Origin: Winogradskyella helgolandensis
GTDB taxonomy: Bacteria > Bacteroidota > Bacteroidia > Flavobacteriales > Flavobacteriaceae
Direction of reading: 5' to 3'
Length of the DNA stretch: 64,000 nucleotides
NCBI RefSeq assembly: GCF_013404085.1
Contig: NZ_JABFHO010000001.1
Location: forward strand, 868,001-932,000
The notes beneath the pieces are model-generated. The model searched no databases and was not told the DNA's origin. It worked only from the letters and a program-made list of their open reading frames with translations. Numbering within the stretch: the stretch's first letter is position 1; each line of letters begins with the position of its first letter. A program made the translations under genes and the position numbers. Shown here piece after piece: positions 44,024 through 54,298 of the stretch.

Positions 44024-47000
44024 ATGAATACAATTTTATCCTTCGTCTCATCTAAAAAAGTAATGGCTACGTTGTTGCTTTTTATAAGTGCTTTGTCTTT
44101 TTCACAAATAGTGGTGACTGATGTTTTTCCTACTAGAGTTACAAAAAGTAGTATTGTTACTATTATTGGAGATCTTAGTTCTGGATTTACAAACTCTACA
44201 ACTGTTTCTCTTTTTGGTATTTCTACTAGCTCGGTTGAAGCGACTCCAGATGGTTCGGAGTTAAGTTTTGAAATAACCTTAGATGGTACAGCTAGTTTTT
44301 CAAGCGATTTAAAAGTAGCCGGACAAAATGTTTATATAGGCTCAGTCAGTACGGCGAATAAAGTGACTATTGACTACGTAGGGGCTAAATTGAAAAGAAA
44401 TCATTATACCTCTGGTAGTGAATCTTTTGAACACGTAACCGACATTATTACGAATTGGAATTATAATACTCAAGGGTATTGGAGGTATTCTACAAATTAT
44501 ACTTACGGTACTTCTAGTACATATCCAAATGATAGTCATGAATTATTGGCATTTGAATATGATGGAGTTTTTTATTCTACGGGAGTAGATGACGACCTTC
44601 TCGATAATATAACTGGACTTACTTACAGTAAGGAAGTTTTTAAAGCCTATTCTACAAACGGAATTACAGGGACTATTAATAACGGTGCCAATTTCATAGC
44701 AACGGGAGATATGGTAGATGGTGTTGTCAATGAAGGTACTAACATTACGTCAACAGATATTTTAGATTTAACTGTTTTTCAGGTCATGGTAGATGGAGTT
44801 AATGGTTTAGATTTAGGAACAGGGGTTACTAATTACAATAAGTCAGCTTCCATTCGTTTTTTTAGTGGTAACGGACAGGTTGGTGCAATTTCAGATGGAG
44901 TTCCTGATTTAATAATTACTCAAATAGCAGATTCTGGTAGTTGGGATATTTATTATTATGCAGATGACCGAGGTAATGTTGTTGGAAGACCTATAAAAAT
45001 GTATTTGAATAACGGTACAAATAACTTAGGTAGATGGGCTTTAGATTTATACTCACTTCCTAGTGGTGCAGATATTAATACCGCAAACCCGCAATCGAGA
45101 ACATTTGGAAATAATGAAACAAGGTTAATTAAAATTGTTGCTTTTAATTTAGAAGATTTCGATATATTAACTAGTGATGATATTGATTCTGTGAAAAATA
45201 TTAATTCTGTTGCAGGAGGTTCTGCAGATATGGCTTTTATTGCTTACAATCAATCTGCTTTCGATATAAAAGCTCCTATAGCGGAACCAATATTACCTCA
45301 ATTTGTTTGTAAAGCTGATGGGACTACAGGTATAACTTTTAGTGTCATTGCTGGTATAGATGATGGTTCTGGAGGGATTACAGATCCACCTGCGGGAGAT
45401 GCTGATTTAGAGTTAAAGTATAAATGGAGAAAGTACAACTCAGAAATTAGTGGTGAAACAAGTGAGAATTTTACTATTGGAGGAGTAGCATCGGACGATT
45501 TAGCCACTTATAAAGTAGAAATTTCTAATAAAAATGGTGGCACAATTATTTTGCCAGTTACCCTAAGTGAAGGTGGTACGCCTTATTATTGGAATGGAAC
45601 AGCTTGGAGTTCTCCTTATGGAGCAGTAGTAGAAAAAGAAAGAGGTCTAGTTTATACAGGTGAATATGCTATAACCGGTAATTTAGTGGGCTGTGATTGT
45701 AAAGTAACTTCAGGTGCTAACGTTGTGATGCCTAAAGGGTCAAAGATGGTGCTTTACAATGAATTAACTGTAGAGCCGGAAATCGCAGAAGTAAAACTAT
45801 TAGACGAGTTTGGTAATACAGTACAAGATGAAGAAGGTGATGATATAATCCTTGTGAGTCATGTTCCTGAAGCAACCTTTACCTTAGAAGACAATGCAAG
45901 TTTAGTACAGATTAATGATGTTGTAAATAGTGGTGAAATAAAAGTAAAACGAACATTAGATAATGCTGAAGTAAATCAATATGATTATGTGTATTGGGCA
46001 TCTCCAGTAGCAGCTTTTAATATCTCAGGAATTTCTAACACACCAACATACCAATGGGATGTAAATGCCGTAAGTAATGATTCAGGTGTAGGTAACTGGG
46101 TGTCTGCAGCTAATGCTACAATGACTCCAGGAGAAGGTTATATTGTTAGAGTTTCTAATAGTCAATTAAGTGGTTTCACAACCGAATTTTTTGGAGAGCC
46201 AAATAATGGACCTTTTACAATTGGTGTTGAAAAATCGTCTGCTTATTTAACTATGGATTATAATGATAGTAGTTGGAATTTAATAGGTAATCCTTACCCT
46301 TCAGCGATAGATGCGGAAACCTTTTTAACTGCTAATACAAATCTTGAAGGCCGTGTAGATATATGGACGCATGATACAGGTCTGTTTGATGTTACAGGAG
46401 CATCCGATGCATTTTACGATGATTTTGGAGTGAATTATGGGAACCAATATATAACTTTCAATAGTACAGGAACTTCAACACCAGATCCATCTAATACTTT
46501 TAATGGGAAAATTGCTTCAGGGCAAGCCTTTTTTGTAAGAGTTGATGATGACGCACTAGATACTGAGGATTCTGTGAATTTCACCAATGCAATGCGTCAT
46601 AATAATATAGTTGCTCATGATAACAATCAATTTCACAGAAGCACTTCAGAAGAAACTATAGCTCTAGAAAAGCAATTAGTTTGGCTTAGTTTAGCTAATG
46701 AAAACGATCAGGCAATTAGTACATTAGTAGGTTATGCAAATGGAGCCACAGAAGGAAAAGATAGACTTTACGATGCCTATACTAATAATGAAGGCTTCAA
46801 TTTATACTCTTTAATTACAGAAGACGAAAAATTAGTGATTCAAGGCCTTCCATTACCATTTGTAGATACCAACACCGTGCCTTTAGGTATTGAATTAAAT
46901 GCAAGTGGAATTTACAAAATTGCCATTGGTAAAGTAGAAGGAAGTTTATTTGTAGATCAAGAACAAGATATATATTTAGAAGATACGTATACAAACGTTA

Positions 47001-47341
47001 TTCACGATTTAAGAACATCACCTTACAGTTTTACAGGTGAAGCCGGTGAGTTTAATGATCGTTTTATCTTAAGATATACGCCATCTTCAACGCTTTCAAT
47101 TTCTGAAGTTTCTGTAGCAGATACCTTTGCGTATATTAGTAATGCAACCTTGCATCTTAAATCGTCTAACCTTATTGAATCGGCAACGGTATACGATATG
47201 AATGGTAAACAAATCACCAATTATAACGTAGATAATCGTGATAATTCTTTTGATACAGAATTTAGATTCTCTAAAGGTATCTATATTGTGTCTATTACGT
47301 TAGATAATGGTACTGTAGTCACAAAAAAACTAATAAACTAA
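44024..47341 (+). CDS. T9SS-secreted multidomain surface protein, copy 1
   Basis: 1105 residues. The signal peptide ends near ALSFSQ; an IPT/TIG-like domain (VFPTRVTKSSIVTIIGD) follows. A region shared with copy 2 contains ELLAFEYDGVFYSTGVDD and MVDGVNGLDLGTGVTNYN. A PKD/Ig-like domain includes YKWRKYNSEISGE, then GCDCKVTSGANVVMPKGSK and LIGNPYPSAIDAETFL. The type A T9SS sorting domain is at the C-terminus (VYDMNGKQI, FRFSKGIYIVSI, ending KKLIN). It would be exported by the T9SS and anchored on the cell surface or released. It is probably an adhesin or matrix component. Confidence 0.85.
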   Translation: MNTILSFVSSKKVMATLLLFISALSFSQIVVTDVFPTRVTKSSIVTIIGDLSSGFTNSTTVSLFGISTSSVEATPDGSELSFEITLDGTASFSSDLKVAGQNVYIGSVSTANKVTIDYVGAKLKRNHYTSGSESFEHVTDIITNWNYNTQGYWRYSTNYTYGTSSTYPNDSHELLAFEYDGVFYSTGVDDDLLDNITGLTYSKEVFKAYSTNGITGTINNGANFIATGDMVDGVVNEGTNITSTDILDLTVFQVMVDGVNGLDLGTGVTNYNKSASIRFFSGNGQVGAISDGVPDLIITQIADSGSWDIYYYADDRGNVVGRPIKMYLNNGTNNLGRWALDLYSLPSGADINTANPQSRTFGNNETRLIKIVAFNLEDFDILTSDDIDSVKNINSVAGGSADMAFIAYNQSAFDIKAPIAEPILPQFVCKADGTTGITFSVIAGIDDGSGGITDPPAGDADLELKYKWRKYNSEISGETSENFTIGGVASDDLATYKVEISNKNGGTIILPVTLSEGGTPYYWNGTAWSSPYGAVVEKERGLVYTGEYAITGNLVGCDCKVTSGANVVMPKGSKMVLYNELTVEPEIAEVKLLDEFGNTVQDEEGDDIILVSHVPEATFTLEDNASLVQINDVVNSGEIKVKRTLDNAEVNQYDYVYWASPVAAFNISGISNTPTYQWDVNAVSNDSGVGNWVSAANATMTPGEGYIVRVSNSQLSGFTTEFFGEPNNGPFTIGVEKSSAYLTMDYNDSSWNLIGNPYPSAIDAETFLTANTNLEGRVDIWTHDTGLFDVTGASDAFYDDFGVNYGNQYITFNSTGTSTPDPSNTFNGKIASGQAFFVRVDDDALDTEDSVNFTNAMRHNNIVAHDNNQFHRSTSEETIALEKQLVWLSLANENDQAISTLVGYANGATEGKDRLYDAYTNNEGFNLYSLITEDEKLVIQGLPLPFVDTNTVPLGIELNASGIYKIAIGKVEGSLFVDQEQDIYLEDTYTNVIHDLRTSPYSFTGEAGEFNDRFILRYTPSSTLSISEVSVADTFAYISNATLHLKSSNLIESATVYDMNGKQITNYNVDNRDNSFDTEFRFSKGIYIVSITLDNGTVVTKKLIN

Positions 47342-47408
47342 ACCCTTTTATTTAAATACCTCCCTAGGTTTAAGTAGCATATTAAACATTTTATTAAAAC
47401 AAACAGAA

Positions 47409-47427
47409 TCTCTAAATAGTTTAGAGA
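47409..47427. repeat. Short hairpin between the tandem T9SS protein genes
   Basis: TCTCTAAA-TAG-TTTAGAGA is a perfect 8-bp inverted repeat, 29 nt before the second gene. The T-rich sequence after it is interrupted, so it is at best a weak terminator. Confidence 0.4.
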
Positions 47428-47455
47428 CAGGACTTTTATTTTTAAACCTTAACGT

Positions 47456-50400
47456 ATGAACTTAAAAATTACTTTTAATTTAAAACCGCTTAACACACTC
47501 AAAATGACTGTTTTTGCGCTTTTTTTAACAGCTTCGGCCAATATCTTTGGCCAAACTGTTACTGAGGCTTTTCCCTCAAGAATAACTACCAACTCTAAAA
47601 TTACGGTCTTAGGAACCGATTTTACAGAGAGCACTTCTATTAGTATCAATGGTATCAACATCAATAGCAGTAGTATTACATTATTAAGTGATACTGAATT
47701 GTTATTCGCTATTTCACATACAGGAACTTCAGATGTTTCTGGTGAACTTGTAGTTGGTGGTGTATCTACAGGAATTAATATAGATTATATTAGTCCTACT
47801 CACAAAACTCTCAAAAATGGTGAATCGAGTAACGTTACTAAAATTACCGAAATATTTACAACGTATAATGGGTTTTGGAGGTCGTCACAATGGAAAGCAG
47901 ACCCTACTAATAACAGTTTAAAACCTAATACGAGTCACGATTTATTGGCGTTTACCTATAATGGAGTTACCTATTCTACTGGTGTAGATGATCAGGTTCT
48001 TACAGATAATGGAGTGACGTTTAGCACACAACTATTTTATGCGTATACAACTAATGGTGTTGATGGAACCACTTACGGATCTAACTATTTAGCTATGGCG
48101 GATTTAATAGATGGAGAAGTTAATGAAGGATCTGTTATTACTTCTGAAGAAATTTTAGGTACTACAATTTACGATGTTTTAATTGACGGAGTAAATGGTT
48201 TAGATATTGGTACAGGAGTTACTAATTTTAATGCCACTGCAGATGTTGAATTTTATAGTGCTGGTGGCCAACTAGGGGCTTTAAATGATGATATACCAGA
48301 TTTTTTAATCTCACAAATCGCTATGGCAGGTAGTACAGATATTTATTATTATACAGATTCTGAAAAGAATGTTGTCGGTAGACCTGTGAAATTGACCATA
48401 TTAGATGAATCAGATACGCAAGGTGATGCGTTATTAACACAATGGAGATTAGATTTATATAATTTTACTAATGGTGTTAATTACGGTATAGCAACACCGC
48501 AATCGAGAGCTTTTTCTAATAATGAACAGCGTCCGTTACGAATGGTAGCCTTAAAGTTTGAAGATTTCCAAATTACAGATACTAATATTACAGATATAAA
48601 TAATGTGAACATGGTAGCTGGTGGTACAGCCGATCTTGGTTTTCTTGCCTATAATAGAGGGTCTTTTGATATAAAAACCCCAGTATTTACGGAATATCCT
48701 ACAGCTAGGTTTGTATGTCAATTACCAAGCGATTCTAGTATCTCATTTTCTGCTACTGCTACAGTTTCTGGTGGTGCCACTGGTGCACCTGAAGAAACGT
48801 TATCTTACCAATGGTTTAAGTATAACGATCCTATTCCTGGAGCGACTTCTAATACGTACACGCTTCCTAATACTGTAGATGACGAGAGTTTAGGGATTTA
48901 TAAATTAAGAGTAAGTAATACCTATGGTGCGGTTGTAGTACCTGTAAGTCTTTCTTTAGGTGGAACTCCTGTGTATTGGAATGGATCAGATTGGGAATTG
49001 CCTCCAGTGTATCAAAATGCAGGTGTGGTCGTTGAACCACAAGATAGAGGTTTAGTATTTTCATCTAATTATAACGAAGCTGGAGATATAGAAGGGTGTG
49101 ATTGTTTAGTGCCTTCTGGTAGTAATGTCACTATACCTTCAGGATCTACGCTTAAACTTTATGGTGAAGTTACTGTAGAATCTGGTGCTTCATTAACATT
49201 TGAAGATAGCGCGAGTTTAATTCAAACTAAAATAGTATCAAGTAATGAAAATGTTGGTTCAATTAAAGTAGAACGTAATGTTACAGATTTACATGATAAT
49301 GATTATGTATTGTGGTCATCTCCTGTAGCTGGTTTTGATGTTTCTAATATCACATCTGAGTATACAACTGATGCTTTTAATTGGGGTGTAAATACGGCTA
49401 ATTCTAATGGTGTTTCTGGTGATTGGGCTCTAATTACTGGAGCAATGAATTCAGGTTTAGGATATGCTGTTAATGTACCAACGGAACTTGTTGCAACAGG
49501 ATTTACCACAACTTTTGTTGGAACCCCAAATAATGGAGATATTTCTGTAGATGTTTATAAATCAGCAGGAAACTTTCCAAACCTTGAAGCTAGACATAGA
49601 AACCTTATTGGTAACCCATATCCTTCTGCGATAAGTGCAGAGCAGTTATTAACTGACAATACCTTATTAGAAGGTAACGTAAAAATATGGTCACACAATT
49701 CAGCAATCCCAAATGCAGTAACACCTTTAGCGAGTTCTGCTTATCAAGCTTTAGATTACAACTATGGCGAGCAGTATGTAAGCTATAACTTTACAGGTGC
49801 TAATCCACCAGAAAGTACTAATGGATATATTGGTTCTGGACAAGGATTCTTTGTTCAAGTTGATGATAGTGCTTCAGAAGGTTCAGTAACGTTTACAAAT
49901 GCGATGCGTTCTAACGATGATGATGTAGCGTATGATAATTCTCAATTTTACAGATCAGAAGAATCGACTAATAATGATTTAGAAAAGCATCTCGTTTGGT
50001 TAAGTTTAATTGATGCTACGGATGTTTCTGCTAGTACTTTAGTTGGTTACGTAGAAGGAGCAACGATGGCAAAAGATAGACTTTTTGATGCCTATTCTGA
50101 TGACAACACAATGCGTATCTATTCTATAGTTGATAATGCAGAAATGGTTATTCAAGGTCGTTCGTTACCATTTGTAGATACTGATGTGGTACCGTTAGGA
50201 ATTGAATTACCTGAAAGCGGTATATTTAAAATAGCTATTGGTGATTTAGCAGGAACGGTATTTGCAGGTGGTGCACAAGGTATTTATCTTGAAGATACGG
50301 TTCTAAATACAGAACATGACTTAATAGCGTCTCCTTATTCTTTTTCTGGAGTTGAAGGAAAAATTAATGATAGATTTAACTTACGTTATACAACTACTTT

Positions 50401-50647
50401 ATCAGTTGATGACGTTGCAATGTCTAACACTTTTGCTTATGTAAAGGATGAAACATTAAATGTAAGATCTGGTTCAGGTATTAAAGACGTTAAAGTCTAT
50501 GATATCAACGGAAGACAAGTAAGTTCTTATGCTTCTAATGGACAGAATAATACGTTGAGTGAAAGCTTCAGATTTTCTAAAGGAGTATATTTAGCAACGA
50601 TTACTTTAGAAGGTAATGTTACTGTAACTAAGAAGATTATAAACTAA
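47456..50647 (+). CDS. T9SS-secreted multidomain surface protein, copy 2
   Basis: 1063 residues, collinear with the protein at 44024. It has a signal peptide (ASANIFGQ), an IPT/TIG domain (AFPSRITTNSKITVLG), the shared block with STGVDDQVL and DGVNGLDIGTGVTNFN, a PKD/Ig-like domain (YQWFKYNDPIPGATSNTY), GCDCLVPSGSNVTIPSGS, LIGNPYPSAISAEQLL, and a type A sorting domain ending KKIIN. Differences cluster in the Ig-like and loop parts. The tandem arrangement, 114 nt apart with a short hairpin between, suggests duplication and divergence of a surface antigen. A strong terminator follows. Confidence 0.85.
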   Translation: MNLKITFNLKPLNTLKMTVFALFLTASANIFGQTVTEAFPSRITTNSKITVLGTDFTESTSISINGININSSSITLLSDTELLFAISHTGTSDVSGELVVGGVSTGINIDYISPTHKTLKNGESSNVTKITEIFTTYNGFWRSSQWKADPTNNSLKPNTSHDLLAFTYNGVTYSTGVDDQVLTDNGVTFSTQLFYAYTTNGVDGTTYGSNYLAMADLIDGEVNEGSVITSEEILGTTIYDVLIDGVNGLDIGTGVTNFNATADVEFYSAGGQLGALNDDIPDFLISQIAMAGSTDIYYYTDSEKNVVGRPVKLTILDESDTQGDALLTQWRLDLYNFTNGVNYGIATPQSRAFSNNEQRPLRMVALKFEDFQITDTNITDINNVNMVAGGTADLGFLAYNRGSFDIKTPVFTEYPTARFVCQLPSDSSISFSATATVSGGATGAPEETLSYQWFKYNDPIPGATSNTYTLPNTVDDESLGIYKLRVSNTYGAVVVPVSLSLGGTPVYWNGSDWELPPVYQNAGVVVEPQDRGLVFSSNYNEAGDIEGCDCLVPSGSNVTIPSGSTLKLYGEVTVESGASLTFEDSASLIQTKIVSSNENVGSIKVERNVTDLHDNDYVLWSSPVAGFDVSNITSEYTTDAFNWGVNTANSNGVSGDWALITGAMNSGLGYAVNVPTELVATGFTTTFVGTPNNGDISVDVYKSAGNFPNLEARHRNLIGNPYPSAISAEQLLTDNTLLEGNVKIWSHNSAIPNAVTPLASSAYQALDYNYGEQYVSYNFTGANPPESTNGYIGSGQGFFVQVDDSASEGSVTFTNAMRSNDDDVAYDNSQFYRSEESTNNDLEKHLVWLSLIDATDVSASTLVGYVEGATMAKDRLFDAYSDDNTMRIYSIVDNAEMVIQGRSLPFVDTDVVPLGIELPESGIFKIAIGDLAGTVFAGGAQGIYLEDTVLNTEHDLIASPYSFSGVEGKINDRFNLRYTTTLSVDDVAMSNTFAYVKDETLNVRSGSGIKDVKVYDINGRQVSSYASNGQNNTLSESFRFSKGVYLATITLEGNVTVTKKIIN

Positions 50648-50675
50648 GGATTAATTCACTTAATCGTTAAACAAT

Positions 50676-50710
50676 AAAGACCTCTATTAAACTAATAGAG
50701 GTCTTTTTTT
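50676..50710. terminator. Bidirectional terminator between T9SS gene and trpS
   Basis: AAAGACCTCTATT and AATAGAGGTCTTT form a perfect 13-bp stem with loop AAACT, followed on the plus strand by a T-run to 50710. It serves the plus-strand T9SS genes and may also end the minus-strand trpS transcript. Confidence 0.88.
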
Positions 50711-50738
50711 ATTTGAAATTTTTAAAAAGTAGAACGAA

Positions 50739-51707
50739 TTAATAGCCTACTTTTTCTCTCACACGTTTTAAAACAGCGTCAGCAACAAGCTTAGCTTTTG
50801 CGGCACCTTTTGCTAAAGCGGTGTCAACCTCTTCAAGATTGCTCATATAATAATGGTAGCGTTCTCTTTCCTTTTCAAAGCGCTCTACTACCAATTCATA
50901 TAAGGCTTGTTTCGCATGGCCATAACCGTAGTTGCCTCCTTCATAATTAGCTTTCATCGCTTCAATTTGAGGTTCAGAAGCTAATAAACTATAAATAGCA
51001 AAACAGTTACAGGTGGCCCAATCTTTTGGTTCTTCAAGCGGTGTGCTATCCGTTTCAATAGACATTATTTTTTTACGTAATTGTTTGTCTGGTAAAAAGA
51101 TGTTGATGTAATTCCCTCTACTCTTACTCATTTTTTCACCGTCCGTACCAGGAATAAGCATGCCACTTTCTAGTATTTTTCCTTCAGGTAAAACAAAAGC
51201 GTCTCCCATCTTCGCATGAAAACGAGATGCGACATCACGAGTCATTTCAATATGTTGTAATTGATCTTTTCCCACCGGAATAATTTCAGCATCATACAAC
51301 AAGATATCTGCAGCCATAAGCATTGGATATGTAAACAAACCTGCATTTACATCTTCTAAGCGATCAGCTTTATCTTTAAAACCATGCGCAAGCGTTAAAC
51401 GTTGGTATGGGAAGAAACAGCTTAAATACCAAGATAATTCTGTAACTTGTGGAATATCACTTTGTCTATAAAACACTGTTTTTTCAATATCTAATCCAAA
51501 AGCAAGCCAAGTGGCAGCAACAGAATAGGTGTGGTTTCTTAATTCGTCTGCATCTTTAATTTGGGTTAGCGTGTGCAAATTTGCAATAAATAAAAATGAT
51601 TCGTTTTTAGCATCATTTGCCATGTCTATTGCCGGTAAAATTGCACCTAAAATGTTACCTAAGTGTGGTGTTCCTGTACTTTGTACTCCTGTTAGTATTC
51701 TTGCCAT
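50739..51707 (-). CDS. trpS: Tryptophan-tRNA ligase
   Basis: 322 residues, a class I synthetase. The HIGH-type motif is STGTPHLGNI near residue 11, and the KMSKS motif is DGEKMSKSRGNY near residue 190. It charges tRNA-Trp. The start MARILTGVQ is family-typical. A palindromic repeat lies 6-21 nt upstream of the start, in its presumed 5' leader. Length is normal. Confidence 0.96.
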   Translation of the reverse strand: MARILTGVQSTGTPHLGNILGAILPAIDMANDAKNESFLFIANLHTLTQIKDADELRNHTYSVAATWLAFGLDIEKTVFYRQSDIPQVTELSWYLSCFFPYQRLTLAHGFKDKADRLEDVNAGLFTYPMLMAADILLYDAEIIPVGKDQLQHIEMTRDVASRFHAKMGDAFVLPEGKILESGMLIPGTDGEKMSKSRGNYINIFLPDKQLRKKIMSIETDSTPLEEPKDWATCNCFAIYSLLASEPQIEAMKANYEGGNYGYGHAKQALYELVVERFEKERERYHYYMSNLEEVDTALAKGAAKAKLVADAVLKRVREKVGY

Positions 51708-51712
51708 AATAA

Positions 51713-51729
51713 TGCCTGCGAAAGCAGGT
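51713..51729. repeat. Palindromic repeat upstream of trpS
   Basis: CCTGC-GAAA-GCAGG (51715-51728), the reverse orientation of the repeat at 35413. The similarity continues into the neighbouring AT-rich bases (TATATCTTTAATTGC). In the RNA of trpS it would be a hairpin in the leader. Confidence 0.7.
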
Positions 51730-51879
51730 ATATCTTTAATTGCTCCTTAATATTAATAAATTTCAAATTAAATTTAGTAATTGAATTAAGGTAGGAATTT
51801 TTTTAAATTAAACTTAAATTGTAAAAAACAAAGGTAAATTTTTTAGTAGAACTATTAGAAGTCATTTAATTTAATTAAC

Positions 51880-51887
51880 TAGTTTTG
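51880..51887 (+). promoter_or_regulatory. -7 element before plsC
   Basis: TAGTTTTG matches TAnnTTTG and ends 5 nt before the ATG at 51893, so the mRNA could be leaderless. No TTG at the -33 spacing was found. Confidence 0.35.
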
Positions 51888-51892
51888 GTGCT

Positions 51893-52648
51893 ATGGCATT
51901 TTTTAAATATCCATTCTGGCTTTTATATCGCATTTGGTTCTACATTTTAGTTGCCATTCCGATTATTATAATGTTTCCTTTGTTGATTGTTTCGATCTCT
52001 AGAGAGCAATGGTATCCTTACTTTTTTAGGTTGGCTCGTATTTGGTCTAAGTTTATTTTAATAGGTATGGGTTTCGCCTATAAAATTACAAGAGAAGAAA
52101 CACCAGATCCTGATAAGAGTTACATGTTTGTAGCCAATCATACCTCTATGGCAGACATTATGCTAATGTTGGTCTCCGTTAAAAACCCATTTGTGTTTGT
52201 TGGAAAACAAGAATTAGCAAAAATTCCATTATTTGGATTCTTTTATAAGCGTACGTGTATATTAGTAGATAGATCAAGTGCTAAAAGTAGGCAAGCTGTA
52301 TTTTTAAGAGCGCAACGTCGTTTAAAACAAGGAGTAAGTATTTGTATTTTTCCAGAAGGCGGAGTGCCCGATGAGCATATTTTATTAGACGAGTTTAAAG
52401 ATGGAGCATTTCGATTAGCAATTAATCATCAAATACCTGTAGTTCCCATTACTTTCTATGATAATAAAAAACGATTTTCATATACTTTTTTTAGTGGAAG
52501 TCCGGGTAAAATGCGCGCTAAAATACATCGGTTTTTACCAACTATAGGTTTGGAGACTGCAGATACAAAAGCATTAAATGAAAAAGCGCGAACGTTAATT
52601 TGGGATGAATTAATGACGAGTCAAATCACAAAAAAAAAGCCACTCTAA
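51893..52648 (+). CDS. plsC: 1-acyl-sn-glycerol-3-phosphate acyltransferase
   Basis: 251 residues with an N-terminal membrane helix (residues 15-36). The acyltransferase motif NHTSMAD (H83, D88) is followed by FPEGGVPD near residue 153 and VPITF. It makes phosphatidic acid by acylating lysophosphatidic acid at the membrane. The gene is monocistronic; its 3' end overlaps a hairpin that terminates the convergent sigma-factor operon. Confidence 0.88.
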   Translation: MAFFKYPFWLLYRIWFYILVAIPIIIMFPLLIVSISREQWYPYFFRLARIWSKFILIGMGFAYKITREETPDPDKSYMFVANHTSMADIMLMLVSVKNPFVFVGKQELAKIPLFGFFYKRTCILVDRSSAKSRQAVFLRAQRRLKQGVSICIFPEGGVPDEHILLDEFKDGAFRLAINHQIPVVPITFYDNKKRFSYTFFSGSPGKMRAKIHRFLPTIGLETADTKALNEKARTLIWDELMTSQITKKKPL

Positions 52649-52666
52649 CTAATAAGAGTAGCTTTT
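52632..52666 (-). terminator. Terminator of the ECF sigma operon, overlapping the plsC end
   Basis: AAAAGC/GCTTTT and ACTCT/AGAGT pair across one mismatch with an 8-nt loop. On the minus strand a run of at least eight Ts follows (52631-52638 on the plus strand is A-rich). The plsC stop codon lies in the hairpin loop. Confidence 0.65.
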
Positions 52667-52711
52667 AATCATACTTGCGTTTTCATAGCGTATGACATGC
52701 AATAAACTAAC

Positions 52712-54295
52712 CTAAAACTTATAACTTAATCCTGTATATACTCCAATAAAGAATGGTTTAAAATCACCTGTTGTATTATTGAATGTATTTATTTGATATT
52801 TAAATGTTGGTTCAAGATTGATGTTCCATTGTCTTGAAAGACTATAATCCATTCCTAAACCAAAATTGGCACTAAAACTAGTATCATTAATGTTATTAGC
52901 TTCTCCAATTAATGCTGAACTTCCATTAAGATCTGCATAAATTTCGTTTTCACTTAGAAAGAACGTACTAAATCCGCCAATAACATTAATCCCAAATTTG
53001 GTATCTAATAATCGGTATTCTAATTCTATAGGAACTTCAATAAACCCAAAACGCTGATCTATATTACCGGCAGTTTTTGTGTTAAATAGTTCTGGTGTAG
53101 ACGATACATTCATCATTTTAGCACTTATAAGTGATACTTGTTCTTCTGAGCTAAATGCAATATTATTAAATGAAGCATCTATACCTCTAGATGCAGTTTC
53201 GGGACCTACAAAAGCAAACACATCTGAGGTGGTTTGATTAAGGTTAACACGATTAACGCCAGCTCTAATTTTTAGTTTTTTAGAAATCGCATAACTACCA
53301 GCTATACCATAACTCATATTAACATCAGAGCTTTTAGAGTTTTCGTTAAATTGTTTGTCTAATGAAGACCCTTGACCTAAGGAGTTAAAATAAACAGGCG
53401 CAACATTTGGGGCAATGCTCCACCTGCTTTGTTCATCTTCTTTTTCTTCTTCATCTATAGTTTCGTTATTTTCTGCAATAGCATTTTCAATGGTCTGTTG
53501 TTCTGGAATTTCAATAATTGAATTTTCAGGTTCAGTATCATTTGTTTTGTTCGTATCAGAATTAGATGTTTCGGAGTCTAGTTGTTTAGACCTTGTGTTT
53601 TCTGCTAAAGTCGTTTGAGTGTCTTTAATGCTCTTTTTAATAGCAGATTTTTGTTCTGCTTCAGATGCCAGTTGTGTTTTGGTGCCTGTCTTTAAATTAG
53701 AGTGAGACGTTTTAGTTTGATTTGCAACTCTGATAGCTGTAGACTTATCAATAACTGTTGATGTATTATTTTGTCTCTGATGAGTTGTATTTATTTCGTC
53801 TTTATTAGTGTGGTTAGCAACAGTGTTTGATTTTTGTCTCGACGTAGTAGACGTTGTTAACTGAGTTGAAGAGTTTGATTTTTGAAACGTTTCATTTTCG
53901 GAATCGTTTAAATTTGATTTTTGTTCAGCATCTAAATTAGAATCAACAATTGTAGTCGCTTCATCTTTAACTGTCTTAAGATCATTCTGATTTTTATCGG
54001 TTAATGTATTGGCATTATCCTTTTCTAATTTGGTTTCTGAATCTTCAGTATTTACTATTGGAAATTCTTGAGCGTTATTCTCGTCCGAACTGAAAACAGT
54101 AACGCCAACAGTAAACAACAGAGCAATAGCAGCTGCTACACCTCCAATTTGCCACCAAAGTGCAATAACTCTACGCTTTTTCTTTTTATGAGGAAGACTT
54201 TCGTTTATACGATCCCAAATTGCATCATTAGGCGCAACTTCAAAATCTTTAAACTTTTCTTGAAAAAGTCTATCTATGTTTTTTTGATCACTCAT
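52712..54295 (-). CDS. Membrane-anchored protein with linker and outer-membrane-type beta-barrel, anti-sigma position
   Basis: 527 residues. Residues 1-44 are cytosolic and helical (NIDRLFQEKFKDFEVAPNDA, then WDRINESLP, then a Lys/Arg patch), one membrane helix spans about 47-70, and a low-complexity linker rich in Ser, Thr, Asn, Gln and Lys runs to about 275. A C-terminal beta-rich domain ends in TGLSYKF, with a terminal Phe like outer-membrane barrels. It begins 3 nt after the ECF sigma gene, so the N-terminus may act as anti-sigma. A barrel that is also anchored in the inner membrane is odd; the real topology needs testing. Confidence 0.7.
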   Translation of the reverse strand: MSDQKNIDRLFQEKFKDFEVAPNDAIWDRINESLPHKKKKRRVIALWWQIGGVAAAIALLFTVGVTVFSSDENNAQEFPIVNTEDSETKLEKDNANTLTDKNQNDLKTVKDEATTIVDSNLDAEQKSNLNDSENETFQKSNSSTQLTTSTTSRQKSNTVANHTNKDEINTTHQRQNNTSTVIDKSTAIRVANQTKTSHSNLKTGTKTQLASEAEQKSAIKKSIKDTQTTLAENTRSKQLDSETSNSDTNKTNDTEPENSIIEIPEQQTIENAIAENNETIDEEEKEDEQSRWSIAPNVAPVYFNSLGQGSSLDKQFNENSKSSDVNMSYGIAGSYAISKKLKIRAGVNRVNLNQTTSDVFAFVGPETASRGIDASFNNIAFSSEEQVSLISAKMMNVSSTPELFNTKTAGNIDQRFGFIEVPIELEYRLLDTKFGINVIGGFSTFFLSENEIYADLNGSSALIGEANNINDTSFSANFGLGMDYSLSRQWNINLEPTFKYQINTFNNTTGDFKPFFIGVYTGLSYKF

Positions 54296-54298
54296 TTT

